Assembly (NCBI GenBank): GCA_002454415.1
Contig: DKIT01000063.1
Location: 8,636 to 14,995 of the forward strand
DNA: 6,360 nucleotides
DNA from: Sphingobacterium sp. UBA6711
GTDB taxonomy: Bacteria; Bacteroidota; Bacteroidia; Sphingobacteriales; Sphingobacteriaceae
Direction of reading: 5' to 3'
The notes under the pieces were generated by a model, which had not been told where the DNA came from, ran no database searches, and was given only the letters and a program-made list of their open reading frames with translations. The position numbers were made by a program, and so were the translations under genes. This document shows positions 1 to 5,139 of this stretch, piece by piece; position 1 is the stretch's first letter; each line of letters opens with the position of its first letter.

Positions 1-18
1 TGAAAACTGAAATTCATT

Positions 19-138
19 ATGGAAGAACACAACAAATCTAGAGAAGAAGTGCTCACCAACCTAGATGTTGAGCCGATTGAAATTGAAAAAGGGCTATACG
101 ATATTGCTCCAGAACGAGAGGAGGTCACAAATGAATAA
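19..138 (+). CDS. Small acidic hypothetical protein (39 aa)
   Basis: This short ORF begins MEEHNKSREEVLT and ends APEREEVTNE. I do not recognise a family. It is strongly acidic (13 Asp/Glu against 4 Lys/Arg), has no membrane segment and has no cysteine. The ATG has no clear Shine-Dalgarno sequence, which is common in Bacteroidota. Its last eight bases (ATGAATAA) contain the start codon of the next gene, so the two are probably translationally coupled. The ribosome binding site of that next gene (GAGGAGG) lies inside this ORF's 3' end. The overlap and the biased composition argue for a real peptide, but its small size keeps confidence moderate. A function cannot be given. Confidence 0.55.
   Translation: MEEHNKSREEVLTNLDVEPIEIEKGLYDIAPEREEVTNE
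118..124 (+). promoter_or_regulatory. Ribosome binding site deciding the start at 131
   Basis: GAGGAGG lies six bases before the ATG at 131. It is one of the few strong Shine-Dalgarno sequences in the window. It favours the ATG at 131 over an in-frame upstream start at 65, which would add 22 residues of low-complexity sequence inside the preceding gene. Confidence 0.75.
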
Positions 139-259
139 TATTCTAAAAATCTATCATATCCTTTACCTGACGTCGGCTACTGTATCATTTATATACGGAC
201 TAACCATGTTGGTTATTAAAACTTTTATTTCAAGAAGAAAGGACGTGAAGGGTGAGTAA
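131..259 (+). CDS. Small single-pass membrane peptide (42 aa)
   Basis: The peptide begins MNNILKIYHILYLTSATVSF. One hydrophobic stretch covers about residues 4-31, followed by a basic tail (SRRKDVKGE) that would stay in the cytoplasm by the positive-inside rule. A strong GAGGAGG ribosome binding site just upstream fixes the start. The stop codon overlaps the start of the next gene (GTGAGTAA), so 19-138, 131-259 and 252-704 form one coupled string. Size and topology fit a phage accessory or holin-like membrane peptide, but no family signature is visible and no lysis gene is nearby, so the role is unknown. Confidence 0.7.
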   Translation: MNNILKIYHILYLTSATVSFIYGLTMLVIKTFISRRKDVKGE

Positions 260-704
260 TACTACAGAAAATAAAGCGAAATTTTTCGCACTGTATTGGG
301 GACAAAATGTAAGATTCTGGACGTTAAATGGTCCTTCTACCCTTTCAATAGTTAGCCATACATATATGAATAAGGCTATTTTGGAAAGTTGCACACTTGA
401 ACTAAAACCCATTTCGTCAATAAGTGATGATGATGCTATTAGGCTATTTGACCTAGGTAAGTATGATAAAATTGAGATTACTAGGCGGTTTTCAGGTAAA
501 CACCACGTGGGCGTTGACTTTAGGTGGGTTGATGAAGTAGTAAACAATGCTGACGGATTCTCTTATAGTGCTATAGGGCTGTCAATACCTGAAATAACCC
601 ACAAACAAGCAATGTTAGCTATTTCAATGGGCTACTACATTGGCGACGGAACTGAGATCGATTACGGTTGGGTACGTATGATTAGAAAAGGATCTGAAGG
701 GTGA
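252..704 (+). CDS. Bacteroidota phage-type hypothetical protein (150 aa)
   Basis: The protein starts with GTG, overlapping the previous stop codon, with AAAGGA upstream as a plausible ribosome binding site. Residues 7-20 read NKAKFFALYWGQNV, residues 49-63 read LELKPISSISDDDAI, and the C-terminus holds DYGWVRMI (137-144). In my memory of Bacteroidota phage and prophage proteins this order (KAKFFA.YWGQ, then LELKPLSSITDEDAI, then a C-terminal GW[IV] motif) is a recurrent uncharacterised family with an aromatic N-terminal patch and an acidic middle. It has no membrane segment or catalytic motif, so it is probably a small cytoplasmic accessory protein. It ends eight bases from a convergent minus-strand peptide. 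Family membership is recalled, not searched, and the function is unknown. Confidence 0.85.
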   Translation: MSNTTENKAKFFALYWGQNVRFWTLNGPSTLSIVSHTYMNKAILESCTLELKPISSISDDDAIRLFDLGKYDKIEITRRFSGKHHVGVDFRWVDEVVNNADGFSYSAIGLSIPEITHKQAMLAISMGYYIGDGTEIDYGWVRMIRKGSEG

Positions 705-711
705 GCAGTAA

Positions 712-822
712 TTATTTATCAAGCGACTTTCCTAATTCTTCAATTAGGTATGGAACTAAAAACAACGCATTCGCGATCATAATAATGGTTCCGAGTATGT
801 AAATAATCGTATGTCTTTTCAT
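712..822 (-). CDS. Small membrane peptide, second of a minus-strand pair (36 aa)
   Basis: Read on the minus strand the ORF begins MKRHTIIYILGTIIMIANAL. It has a basic N-terminus (KRH), one hydrophobic segment (about residues 5-26) and a charged end (IEELGKSLDK). The start lies three bases after the stop of the minus-strand gene at 826-987 (TAG ATT ATG), so the two are probably translationally coupled. The orderly layout of basic start, membrane helix and amphipathic tail is unlikely in a random antisense frame. No family is recognised. The competing + strand reading (a 33-residue ORF from the GTG at 701) has a less protein-like composition. Function unknown; a holin, antiholin or other membrane accessory role is only a guess. 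Confidence 0.5.
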   Translation of the reverse strand: MKRHTIIYILGTIIMIANALFLVPYLIEELGKSLDK

Positions 823-825
823 AAT

Positions 826-987
826 CTAATTTACAATTAAATCGAACAACAGAATTAGGATAACGAAAATTCCAAGCGCAATCAGTCGGAAATACCAGTA
901 ATAAGGTTGTTTGAACCTTCGAAGTATAATTCCGAATAAGATCATAAATAAGGCTAGGAACAAGCATGTTGCTTGATTATCATTCAT
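826..987 (-). CDS. Two-helix membrane protein, first of a minus-strand pair (53 aa)
   Basis: The ATG is at 985-987 on the minus strand and the protein begins MNDNQATCLFLALFM. Two hydrophobic segments (about residues 8-22 and 33-52) are joined by a basic and aromatic turn, RRFKQPYYWYF, giving a hairpin topology with both ends on the same side. An in-frame TTG at 1032 would extend it by 15 residues, but that reaches into the divergent gene at 1009 and is not favoured. A TATTTTTG sequence (991-998) matches the Bacteroidota -7 element but has no -33 partner and lies only three bases before the ATG, so it would imply a leaderless message. No family is recognised. The protein runs opposite to the genes on both sides. 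Confidence 0.6.
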   Translation of the reverse strand: MNDNQATCLFLALFMILFGIILRRFKQPYYWYFRLIALGIFVILILLFDLIVN

Positions 988-1008
988 AATCAAAAATAAG
1001 TAAAAGAA

Positions 1009-1194
1009 ATGACACCCGAGGAAATAGGACAACTAATCGAATTAGTTATAGGCGAAATACTCACGCTCGAAGAAGCAGCGTCGATAGAGTGTGTTGATAC
1101 GCGCGATCTTTCCCGTGTGATCGATGAGGTGATGACCTTTCGATCTATGTACTCTCGTAATAATTCGGTTGTTGTTCAGGACTCATTAGTTTAG
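1009..1194 (+). CDS. Small acidic helical hypothetical protein (61 aa)
   Basis: The protein begins MTPEEIGQLIELVIGEIL. It is acidic (12 Asp/Glu against 4 Lys/Arg) and looks helical over residues 3-50, with a Val-rich tail. The pattern TLEEAASIECVDTRDLSRVI (19-38) recalls a helix-turn-helix spacing, but no DNA-binding family is recognisable and the acidity argues against DNA binding. The start has no Shine-Dalgarno sequence, only an A-rich leader (AAGTAAAAGAA), which is normal for Bacteroidota. It lies 14 bases before the PP-loop gene, with which it is probably co-transcribed, and its end overlaps the upstream region of that gene's ribosome binding site. Function unknown. Confidence 0.6.
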   Translation: MTPEEIGQLIELVIGEILTLEEAASIECVDTRDLSRVIDEVMTFRSMYSRNNSVVVQDSLV

Positions 1195-1201
1195 AAAGGA
1201 G
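1193..1201 (+). promoter_or_regulatory. Strong ribosome binding site of the PP-loop gene
   Basis: AGAAAGGAG followed by AAAGGAA lies immediately before the ATG at 1209. This purine-rich leader is stronger than those of most neighbouring genes and supports that start, which is the first Met before the PP-loop. Confidence 0.65.
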
Positions 1202-1208
1202 AAAGGAA

Positions 1209-2252
1209 ATGATAACAGTAAACAGTCTTTCGGGTGGTGGTACAAGTTCGTTCATGGGTATTCATTTTCCAGCAGATCACAACATATTTGCTTGCGTTGA
1301 GCAGGAAGCTTTTAAGTATACCAAAGAAACTTCACAAGCTAGAATGAAAGTGCCAGGATTGTTAGCGTCACATGCTTGGTTGAGAATGTTTCACCCTGGC
1401 TTTTGGATGAGTGCTGAGGACGATAGGACATTAGTTGTACTGCATCAACTGTCTCAGGAACTTTGGACACAAAGATACTCGAAATCAACTGGTGGTATAG
1501 AAGTCGTATTTGCTCATATATGGGGACTATCAAAATTTAAGACCTATGATGATATGGTAAAAGAGCGTTTACCAAATTCGCAAACTAGAATGTGTACAGA
1601 GCATTTAAAAATTGTTCCTATGTACAACTATATCCGCAAAACCATAACAAAAGTAGATCCGGTCGAAATGCGCATAGGTTTTCGTCTTGATGAATTGGAC
1701 CGAACAGTTAACATGTTCTTTAGGTTGGTAGAGATTAAAGATAGGGTTCCTAACCCATCATTTGATTTGCAAACCGTGATCAATGATTTACAGATACCGA
1801 GCTATCTAGTGAAATGGTGGGATATTATGGATGTCGAAGGAATGGTAAGACGTGGAGAACGTATCCTTAAGCCCACACCTTTCAACTATTACAAAAAGGA
1901 TTTTTATCGCGTTCCGTCGTTTCCTCTTATCGAACATGGAATCACCAAAGCGGAAATAATTAAATATTGGCAAGGGAGGCCAGAATATGTATTTCCTCCA
2001 ATATCCAATTGTGTTATGTGCTTTCATCATACTGTTCAACAGCTTCAACAACAATGGCAAGATCCTATAAATTGGAATCGTATGCAATGGGCTGATGATG
2101 CGGAAAAAATGAAGGGAAAAACTTTTAAAAGACGTACCGTCGGAAAGCGAACATATCCTGCTGCTATGGATTGGATTAAGAATTTACCAATTCAACAACA
2201 ATTAGAATTTATTGATTACGCCAGTTGCGATGCTGGCAGTTGTACAGATTAA
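1209..2252 (+). CDS. PP-loop ATPase, PAPS-reductase-like phage protein
   Basis: This 347-residue protein opens with the PP-loop of N-type ATP pyrophosphatases, SGGGTSS (residues 8-14), after a short beta strand (ITVNSL). Members of this fold bind ATP and adenylylate or otherwise activate a substrate (PAPS reductase, DndC, QueC and tRNA thiolation enzymes). Other landmarks are NSQTRMCTEHLKIVP (123-137), EMRIGFRLDELDR (153-165), NCVMCFHH (267-274) and a terminal SCDAGSC (339-345). Cys129, Cys268, Cys271, Cys340 and Cys345 could bind a metal or Fe-S cluster. The layout resembles PAPS-reductase-family proteins that I recall from Bacteroidota phages. The usual Lys, Arg or Asp after SGG is Gly here. 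It lacks the ECG(I/L)H tail of CysH, so assimilatory sulfate reduction is unlikely. The substrate is unknown; nucleic-acid or nucleotide modification is plausible. It is followed 10 bases later by 2263-2727. Confidence 0.85.
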   Translation: MITVNSLSGGGTSSFMGIHFPADHNIFACVEQEAFKYTKETSQARMKVPGLLASHAWLRMFHPGFWMSAEDDRTLVVLHQLSQELWTQRYSKSTGGIEVVFAHIWGLSKFKTYDDMVKERLPNSQTRMCTEHLKIVPMYNYIRKTITKVDPVEMRIGFRLDELDRTVNMFFRLVEIKDRVPNPSFDLQTVINDLQIPSYLVKWWDIMDVEGMVRRGERILKPTPFNYYKKDFYRVPSFPLIEHGITKAEIIKYWQGRPEYVFPPISNCVMCFHHTVQQLQQQWQDPINWNRMQWADDAEKMKGKTFKRRTVGKRTYPAAMDWIKNLPIQQQLEFIDYASCDAGSCTD

Positions 2253-2262
2253 AATATAAGCC

Positions 2263-2727
2263 ATGAAAAAAGAGGATTACAGTTTTCAATGTTCAGGTGG
2301 ACTAATTTTATTTATTGGTCATCCTGATATAAAATCAGAGAGTTTATTCGGATTAAATCCCGGAGATAAAGTTATCCGAGTTGGCGAAGAAAATAACGGT
2401 TCGCCAACTTTAAATAGATTCGATGATTTTAGACCATACATCACCTATGTTGGTTCTAGGATTGAACATAATATCGGAAATTCTCCTGTAGAGATGATAT
2501 TATTTCAATGCAGAGATGAAGAAAAGCCGTATCAAATAGACCAAAAAGACAATTTTTACATAGGATATATTGTTATACGGTGTGAAGACGAGATTGATTT
2601 AAAAACATATGATCCCGACAGCAAATTAATGCGGATCTATCGTCCCAAATTTACATTGTATGACAAAGTATCTTTCAATCATATAGTTACCAGCAAAAGA
2701 AATAGTGCACAGACACGATTATTTTAA
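2263..2727 (+). CDS. Hypothetical protein (154 aa)
   Basis: I do not recognise this protein. It begins MKKEDYSFQCSGGLILFIGH and is rich in alternating hydrophobic residues, suggesting a mainly beta fold (for example residues 14-19, 36-41, 58-63, 77-82 and 99-106). Three cysteines (10, 83 and 107) are scattered and do not form a metal-binding pair. There is no signal peptide or membrane helix. It starts 10 bases after the PP-loop gene and is probably the last gene of that transcription unit, since a GC-rich hairpin follows its stop. Its position makes it a candidate partner of the PP-loop protein, but this is only inferred from adjacency. Confidence 0.75.
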   Translation: MKKEDYSFQCSGGLILFIGHPDIKSESLFGLNPGDKVIRVGEENNGSPTLNRFDDFRPYITYVGSRIEHNIGNSPVEMILFQCRDEEKPYQIDQKDNFYIGYIVIRCEDEIDLKTYDPDSKLMRIYRPKFTLYDKVSFNHIVTSKRNSAQTRLF

Positions 2728-2731
2728 CTAA

Positions 2732-2765
2732 CCCCCTCCCCGACTAACTTATTCTAATCGGGGGG
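2732..2765 (+). terminator. GC-rich intergenic hairpin (possible terminator or attenuator)
   Basis: CCCCGA (2738-2743) pairs with TCGGGG (2758-2763). The stem can continue inward with TA/TA after one mismatch, and extra C and G runs flank it on the outside. It sits in the 54-base gap between the stop at 2727 and the ATG at 2782. No T-run follows on the + strand, so it is not a classical intrinsic terminator. It could attenuate transcription, stabilise the upstream mRNA end or affect translation of the next gene. Confidence 0.4.
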
Positions 2766-2781
2766 ATAAATGAAATAAATT

Positions 2782-3357
2782 ATGACTTTAGGATTTATGC
2801 AACATTGGCCAAAGAGTATGGCCATGCAAAACGAAAAAACATTTTTCGTTCAAAAGATTTGGAACAGTTTACTTGATATGGATTACGATACGTATTCAGA
2901 TTATCTATACCCAGACTACTTACCAAATCAACTATGGAACGTTATTGGAAATTACAAACACAATGTATTACTGCCAAAAATACATACTATTCGTCATGAC
3001 GAAAGCGAACGTTGGCGCCAGGGTATGGACATCCATTTTGTGATCAACAGCCGGACAAAGGATCGTTTCCAGTTTGCGCCTGTGATAAAATGTAAAAGCG
3101 TTCAGACGATTGAGATATCATGTGCCAATCATTTGAGCATAAATGATGAACTAGTTTCCTATTACGGAGAGGTAGAGGAATACGGTGAAATTTGGGGTTA
3201 TGCTTTGAATGTAAAGATCGATGGCCGTCAACTCGGAAGTATTGAGGTTGAAAAGTTATCTAGAAATGATGGATTTGATTCCGTTTATGATTTCTACAAA
3301 TACTTCACCAAAGATTTTAAAGGGCGGCTAATCCACTGGACAGATTTAAAGTATTAG
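2782..3357 (+). CDS. ASCH/PUA-like phage protein (191 aa)
   Basis: Several blocks fit the ASCH (PUA-like) fold: KIHTIR at 66-71, RWRQG at 77-81, a beta strand HFVINSRT (85-92), FAPVIKCKSVQTIEI at 98-112, LSRNDGFDSVYDFYKYF at 159-175 and a terminal LIHWTDLKY. In ASCH proteins the basic K.xTIR motif, the G-D-x-I turn and the DGF..xxEF..xF helix occur in this order, lining a cleft that binds RNA or a modified nucleoside. The N-terminus (HWPKSMAMQNEKTFFVQKIW) matches my memory of related Bacteroidota phage proteins that begin with a WPK-TM motif and lead into a KIW helix. There is no separate catalytic signature. Start chosen at the first ATG, 18 bases past the GC-rich hairpin; a tiny ATG AAA TAA lies just before it. 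The ASCH assignment is inferred from motif order. Confidence 0.8.
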   Translation: MTLGFMQHWPKSMAMQNEKTFFVQKIWNSLLDMDYDTYSDYLYPDYLPNQLWNVIGNYKHNVLLPKIHTIRHDESERWRQGMDIHFVINSRTKDRFQFAPVIKCKSVQTIEISCANHLSINDELVSYYGEVEEYGEIWGYALNVKIDGRQLGSIEVEKLSRNDGFDSVYDFYKYFTKDFKGRLIHWTDLKY

Positions 3358-3369
3358 ACCATATAAAAA

Positions 3370-3693
3370 ATGAAGACAGGATTCGACAAAGATGAGGTCA
3401 AATTTATAAACATGTGTCTGGACATTCGTGGTTTTAGTAATTATAAATTCACAGACTGTTTGAAAATAAAAAAATCCTTTTTTGGTGCTGTATTCTGGGT
3501 TCGTTTTCGAATTTCTTCTGATATCACAATCAATAAGATTGATAGTCGTTTCGGAATTATTTGGGACAGGGAAGTACTTAAGAATGGCTCAACAATCAAA
3601 TACGGTATTGCTGGAGCTAGAACAGATGAATCAATGGCAAATCTTATAAAAACAGTTTTAGAATATGAAAACAAAAGAGAAAATTTTAGATGA
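3370..3693 (+). CDS. Hypothetical protein (107 aa)
   Basis: I do not recognise this protein. It begins MKTGFDKDEVKFINMCLDIR. Residues 34-60 alternate basic and hydrophobic positions (KSFFGAVFWVRFRIS), suggesting a beta hairpin with an aromatic face rather than a membrane helix. The C-terminal part (about 88-104) looks helical and ends in a basic tail. It starts 12 bases after the ASCH-like gene, behind an A-rich leader (ATATAAAAA), and overlaps the next gene by 29 bases. It is probably co-transcribed with 2782-5125. Confidence 0.7.
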   Translation: MKTGFDKDEVKFINMCLDIRGFSNYKFTDCLKIKKSFFGAVFWVRFRISSDITINKIDSRFGIIWDREVLKNGSTIKYGIAGARTDESMANLIKTVLEYENKRENFR

Positions 3694-3940
3694 CTTAGTG
3701 ATTGAGCGCAGCAGCTGTGATTCATTTCCTGAGTACATAAAGCACGCAACAATAGGTTCTATTGAGAATTTGGTAAATGATGCAATGAAAGAGTTTGCCC
3801 TCGAAGTAGCCAAAGAAGCATTAAGGAATGCGTCGGAGAATGCAACTATTACTGGTAATTGGGATTCAGAAATATGCGACGTTATCCATTCTGTTAATAA
3901 AGAATCTATTCTATCACATGATAACATACCAGAGCTATGA
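3665..3940 (+). CDS. Small hypothetical phage protein (91 aa)
   Basis: The protein begins MKTKEKILDDLVIERSSC. A long amphipathic helix is likely across residues 32-60 (IENLVNDAMKEFALEVAKEA), and the tail contains VNKESIL, an ending I associate with small early-region proteins of Bacteroidota phages (…VDKESIL…). The start overlaps the previous gene by 29 bases in another frame; the next in-frame Met (residue 41) would cut into the helix, so the longer form is kept. It joins the next gene through an ATGA overlap (3937-3940). It has no known domain and is probably cytoplasmic. Confidence 0.75.
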   Translation: MKTKEKILDDLVIERSSCDSFPEYIKHATIGSIENLVNDAMKEFALEVAKEALRNASENATITGNWDSEICDVIHSVNKESILSHDNIPEL

Positions 3941-4242
3941 AAGACCTATCACTAGAACAAAGAAAGAACAACATATACTACGACAAGAATGGTAGACAAA
4001 TACTCGAAGGGGATCTGCTTAAAATATTCCATTTCAGGACTAAAAGCAAAATACACTACATGTACCATGCTGCTGTTATGGAGCAAACAAAAGATTTTCC
4101 CGTAATGTCAGGACGTGATTATGATGCAGATAAACCACATTATAGGTTTTATGTAATAGCCAATGACAATCGTGTATATGAAAAAGCGGAGATAGTATCA
4201 GAAAGAGATTGGGAATCTAAACGTCTAAAAATAAAATTGTAA
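3937..4242 (+). CDS. YopX-like phage protein (101 aa)
   Basis: Residues 15-30 read YDKNGRQILEGDLLKI, which matches the characteristic opening of YopX-family phage proteins (YDKNGKEIYEGDIL), a small beta-barrel fold first seen in Bacillus phage SPbeta. The rest (HYMYHAAVMEQ, then HYRFYVIANDNRVYEKAEIV) continues the strand-rich pattern. YopX proteins are common in phage early and accessory regions and their role is not established. The gene starts inside the previous stop (ATGA) and its own stop overlaps the next start (TAATG), so three genes are coupled here. Length is close to the family's shorter members. Confidence 0.85.
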   Translation: MKDLSLEQRKNNIYYDKNGRQILEGDLLKIFHFRTKSKIHYMYHAAVMEQTKDFPVMSGRDYDADKPHYRFYVIANDNRVYEKAEIVSERDWESKRLKIKL

Positions 4243-4619
4243 TGGAAGCAAACGAACTAAGAATCGGGAACTACGTCGCTTCCGATCATTTTAAAGACCG
4301 TGATGTAATAGTCAAAGTGAGATTGATTGGACAAGATCAAGCTATTGTTGAGCATCCTAACGGACTATCGGAGCCTATGCTTTACAGAGGCGAAATGAGG
4401 GGTGTTGTGCTGACAGAGGAACTGTTGTTGAATAATTGCGGATTTGAAAGACATCCCGACTTGACTTGGTTGCTTACTAACGGAATGATAACCTTAAATA
4501 CCGGAAACCATAACACATGGCAATATAGTAAATCAGTATTGAAAGAAATCAAGTACTTGCATCAGTTGCAGAATGTGTTTTTTGCACTGCATCAAAGAGA
4601 ATTGGAGGTCAATCTGTGA
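4242..4619 (+). CDS. ELRIGN/YLHQLQN-type Bacteroidota phage protein (125 aa)
   Basis: The N-terminus ELRIGNYV (5-12), a middle GVVLTEELLLNNCGF (54-68) and a C-terminal YLHQLQNVFFALHQREL (105-121) together define a family I recall as frequent in Bacteroidota phages and prophages (ELRIGN…, LTEEWLLKFGF…, YVHQLQNLYFALTGEEL). The opening is probably a small beta barrel, possibly of the kind that recognises nucleic acid, and the C-terminus is one long amphipathic helix suited to pairing. The function is not known. Coupled to the YopX-like gene by TAATG and to the next small ORF by GTGA. Confidence 0.9.
   Translation: MEANELRIGNYVASDHFKDRDVIVKVRLIGQDQAIVEHPNGLSEPMLYRGEMRGVVLTEELLLNNCGFERHPDLTWLLTNGMITLNTGNHNTWQYSKSVLKEIKYLHQLQNVFFALHQRELEVNL
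4604..4608 (+). promoter_or_regulatory. Ribosome binding site for the GTG start at 4616
   Basis: GGAGG, within TTGGAGGTC, lies seven bases before the GTG at 4616. It is inside the 3' end of the preceding gene. Its good spacing supports translation of the 27-residue ORF even though that ORF is very short. Confidence 0.55.
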
Positions 4620-4699
4620 AACTCTCCAAACCCCAAAGAGAAGCGCTCCGACTAAAGTATTCGGGGCGCACTAAAAATAACCGACTATGGAAAATATAA
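4616..4699 (+). pseudogene. 27-aa ORF resembling the N-terminus of an HNH endonuclease
   Basis: From a GTG overlapping the previous stop (GTGA), with a well-placed GGAGG, the ORF reads KLSKPQREALRLKYSGR and then TKNNRLWKI before a stop. The first 17 residues match the opening of small HNH endonucleases that I recall from Bacteroidota phages (MKLTKAQREALRLKFGGRCAYCG…). The family's first CxxC motif should begin at the residue after GR, and the match ends exactly there. No HNH remainder is seen downstream. It is most simply a remnant, still translated but without the zinc and catalytic parts. Alternatively it is an independent basic peptide (net charge about +8). It overlaps the start of 4687-4902. 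Confidence 0.5.
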
Positions 4700-4902
4700 A
4701 CTACATACACGGAAAGCAATATCCTTACGGTTTTAAGGACTGGCTTAGGAAATGTGCATTCAATCTACAAGATAGATTTGGATGCTTTCCTGAAACTCCA
4801 CGTTGCGATGCTTGGTCACGTATTGACCCTGAGTCATGGCTTCCGTTATTCAACGAAGGATTAAGCCCCTTTGATGCTGTTAGTTTAAATATGAAAGCCT
4901 AA
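4687..4902 (+). CDS. Small hypothetical protein (71 aa)
   Basis: The protein begins MENINYIHGKQYPYGFKDWL and is unusually rich in aromatics and proline (FPETPRCDAWSRIDPESWLP, residues 34-53), with cysteines at 23, 33 and 40. The cysteines are not spaced like a zinc finger. The C-terminus LFNEGLSPFDAVSLNMKA looks helical. The start overlaps the end of the HNH-like remnant in another frame, and no Shine-Dalgarno sequence is present, only an A-rich stretch (CTAAAAATAACC). It is followed four bases later by 4907-5125. It is not recognised as any family, and its composition suggests a compact cytoplasmic protein. Confidence 0.7.
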   Translation: MENINYIHGKQYPYGFKDWLRKCAFNLQDRFGCFPETPRCDAWSRIDPESWLPLFNEGLSPFDAVSLNMKA

Positions 4903-4906
4903 TGCC

Positions 4907-5125
4907 ATGGAATACTACAAATACAAAAACAACGTATATAAATTAGTAGACTGTGCCAAACACAAGGACCAAAATACGCGAGAATGGATAACAACAGTCC
5001 TGTACACTGACGGAAGAGTAATTTACTCAAGGGAAACAGGAGAGTTCTACGAAAGATTTACCCAGATCCCAAACGACTCCATAGAAGCCGCCATATTCGA
5101 AATAAAACAAAATCTGAGAAATTAA
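4907..5125 (+). CDS. DUF1653-like small protein (72 aa)
   Basis: The sequence YYKYKNNVYKLVDCAKHKD (3-21), then a strand ITTVLYTDGRVIYSRETGEFYERF (28-51), parallels DUF1653, a small SH3-like barrel (G.YxHYKGNxYxVLxxAxHxxT… VVYxxLY… WVRPxxxF). The order and spacing of the aromatic N-terminus, the H-K-D segment and the R-E/P-x-x-x-F end agree, but the tail is longer (a helix over 57-70). The role of DUF1653 is not known to me. It is the last gene before the intrinsic terminator at 5140-5168 and probably the end of the transcription unit that starts at or before 2782. The assignment rests on motif order only. Confidence 0.75.
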   Translation: MEYYKYKNNVYKLVDCAKHKDQNTREWITTVLYTDGRVIYSRETGEFYERFTQIPNDSIEAAIFEIKQNLRN

Positions 5126-5139
5126 ATGCCCTCCAAAAG

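Noticed and set aside
1..41. Possible end of an upstream coding frame (…KTEIHYGRTQQI stop at 39-41)
   Set aside because: One frame stays open from the window edge to a TAG at 39-41, but the other two close at bases 3 and 10. Forty-one bases cannot show which, if any, is the true end of the previous gene.
65..130. Longer start for the 42-residue membrane peptide
   Set aside because: The added 22 residues would lie inside the preceding gene with no ribosome binding site, while the ATG at 131 has GAGGAGG at good spacing.
230..547. 105-residue minus-strand ORF
   Set aside because: It lies antisense to the phage-type gene 252-704, is Ser/Leu-rich as expected of a shadow frame and has no upstream signals.
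701..802. 33-residue + strand ORF from the GTG at 701
   Set aside because: The start context is good (AAAAGGA upstream and overlap with the previous stop), but the peptide has no protein-like pattern and the minus strand carries a better membrane peptide. Discussed as a possible gene remnant.
740..967. 75-residue minus-strand ORF
   Set aside because: It overlaps the two membrane peptides on the same strand in another frame and its composition is irregular; it is a shadow frame.
991..998. TATTTTTG as a promoter for the minus-strand membrane pair
   Set aside because: It matches the Bacteroidota -7 consensus, but no TTG lies at the expected -33 distance and the message would begin at the start codon itself. 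Too weak to list as a promoter.
1806..2087. 93-residue minus-strand ORF inside the PP-loop gene
   Set aside because: It is antisense to a gene with recognisable motifs along its length and shows no motif of its own.
1209..2252. Calling the PP-loop protein CysH (assimilatory PAPS reductase)
   Set aside because: The ECG(I/L)H catalytic tail of CysH is absent, the PP-loop differs and no sulfate-assimilation gene is nearby.
3441..3927. Two minus-strand ORFs opposite 3370-3693 and 3665-3940
   Set aside because: Both are Ser/Ile/Phe-rich mirror frames of coupled + strand genes, with no spacing or start signals.
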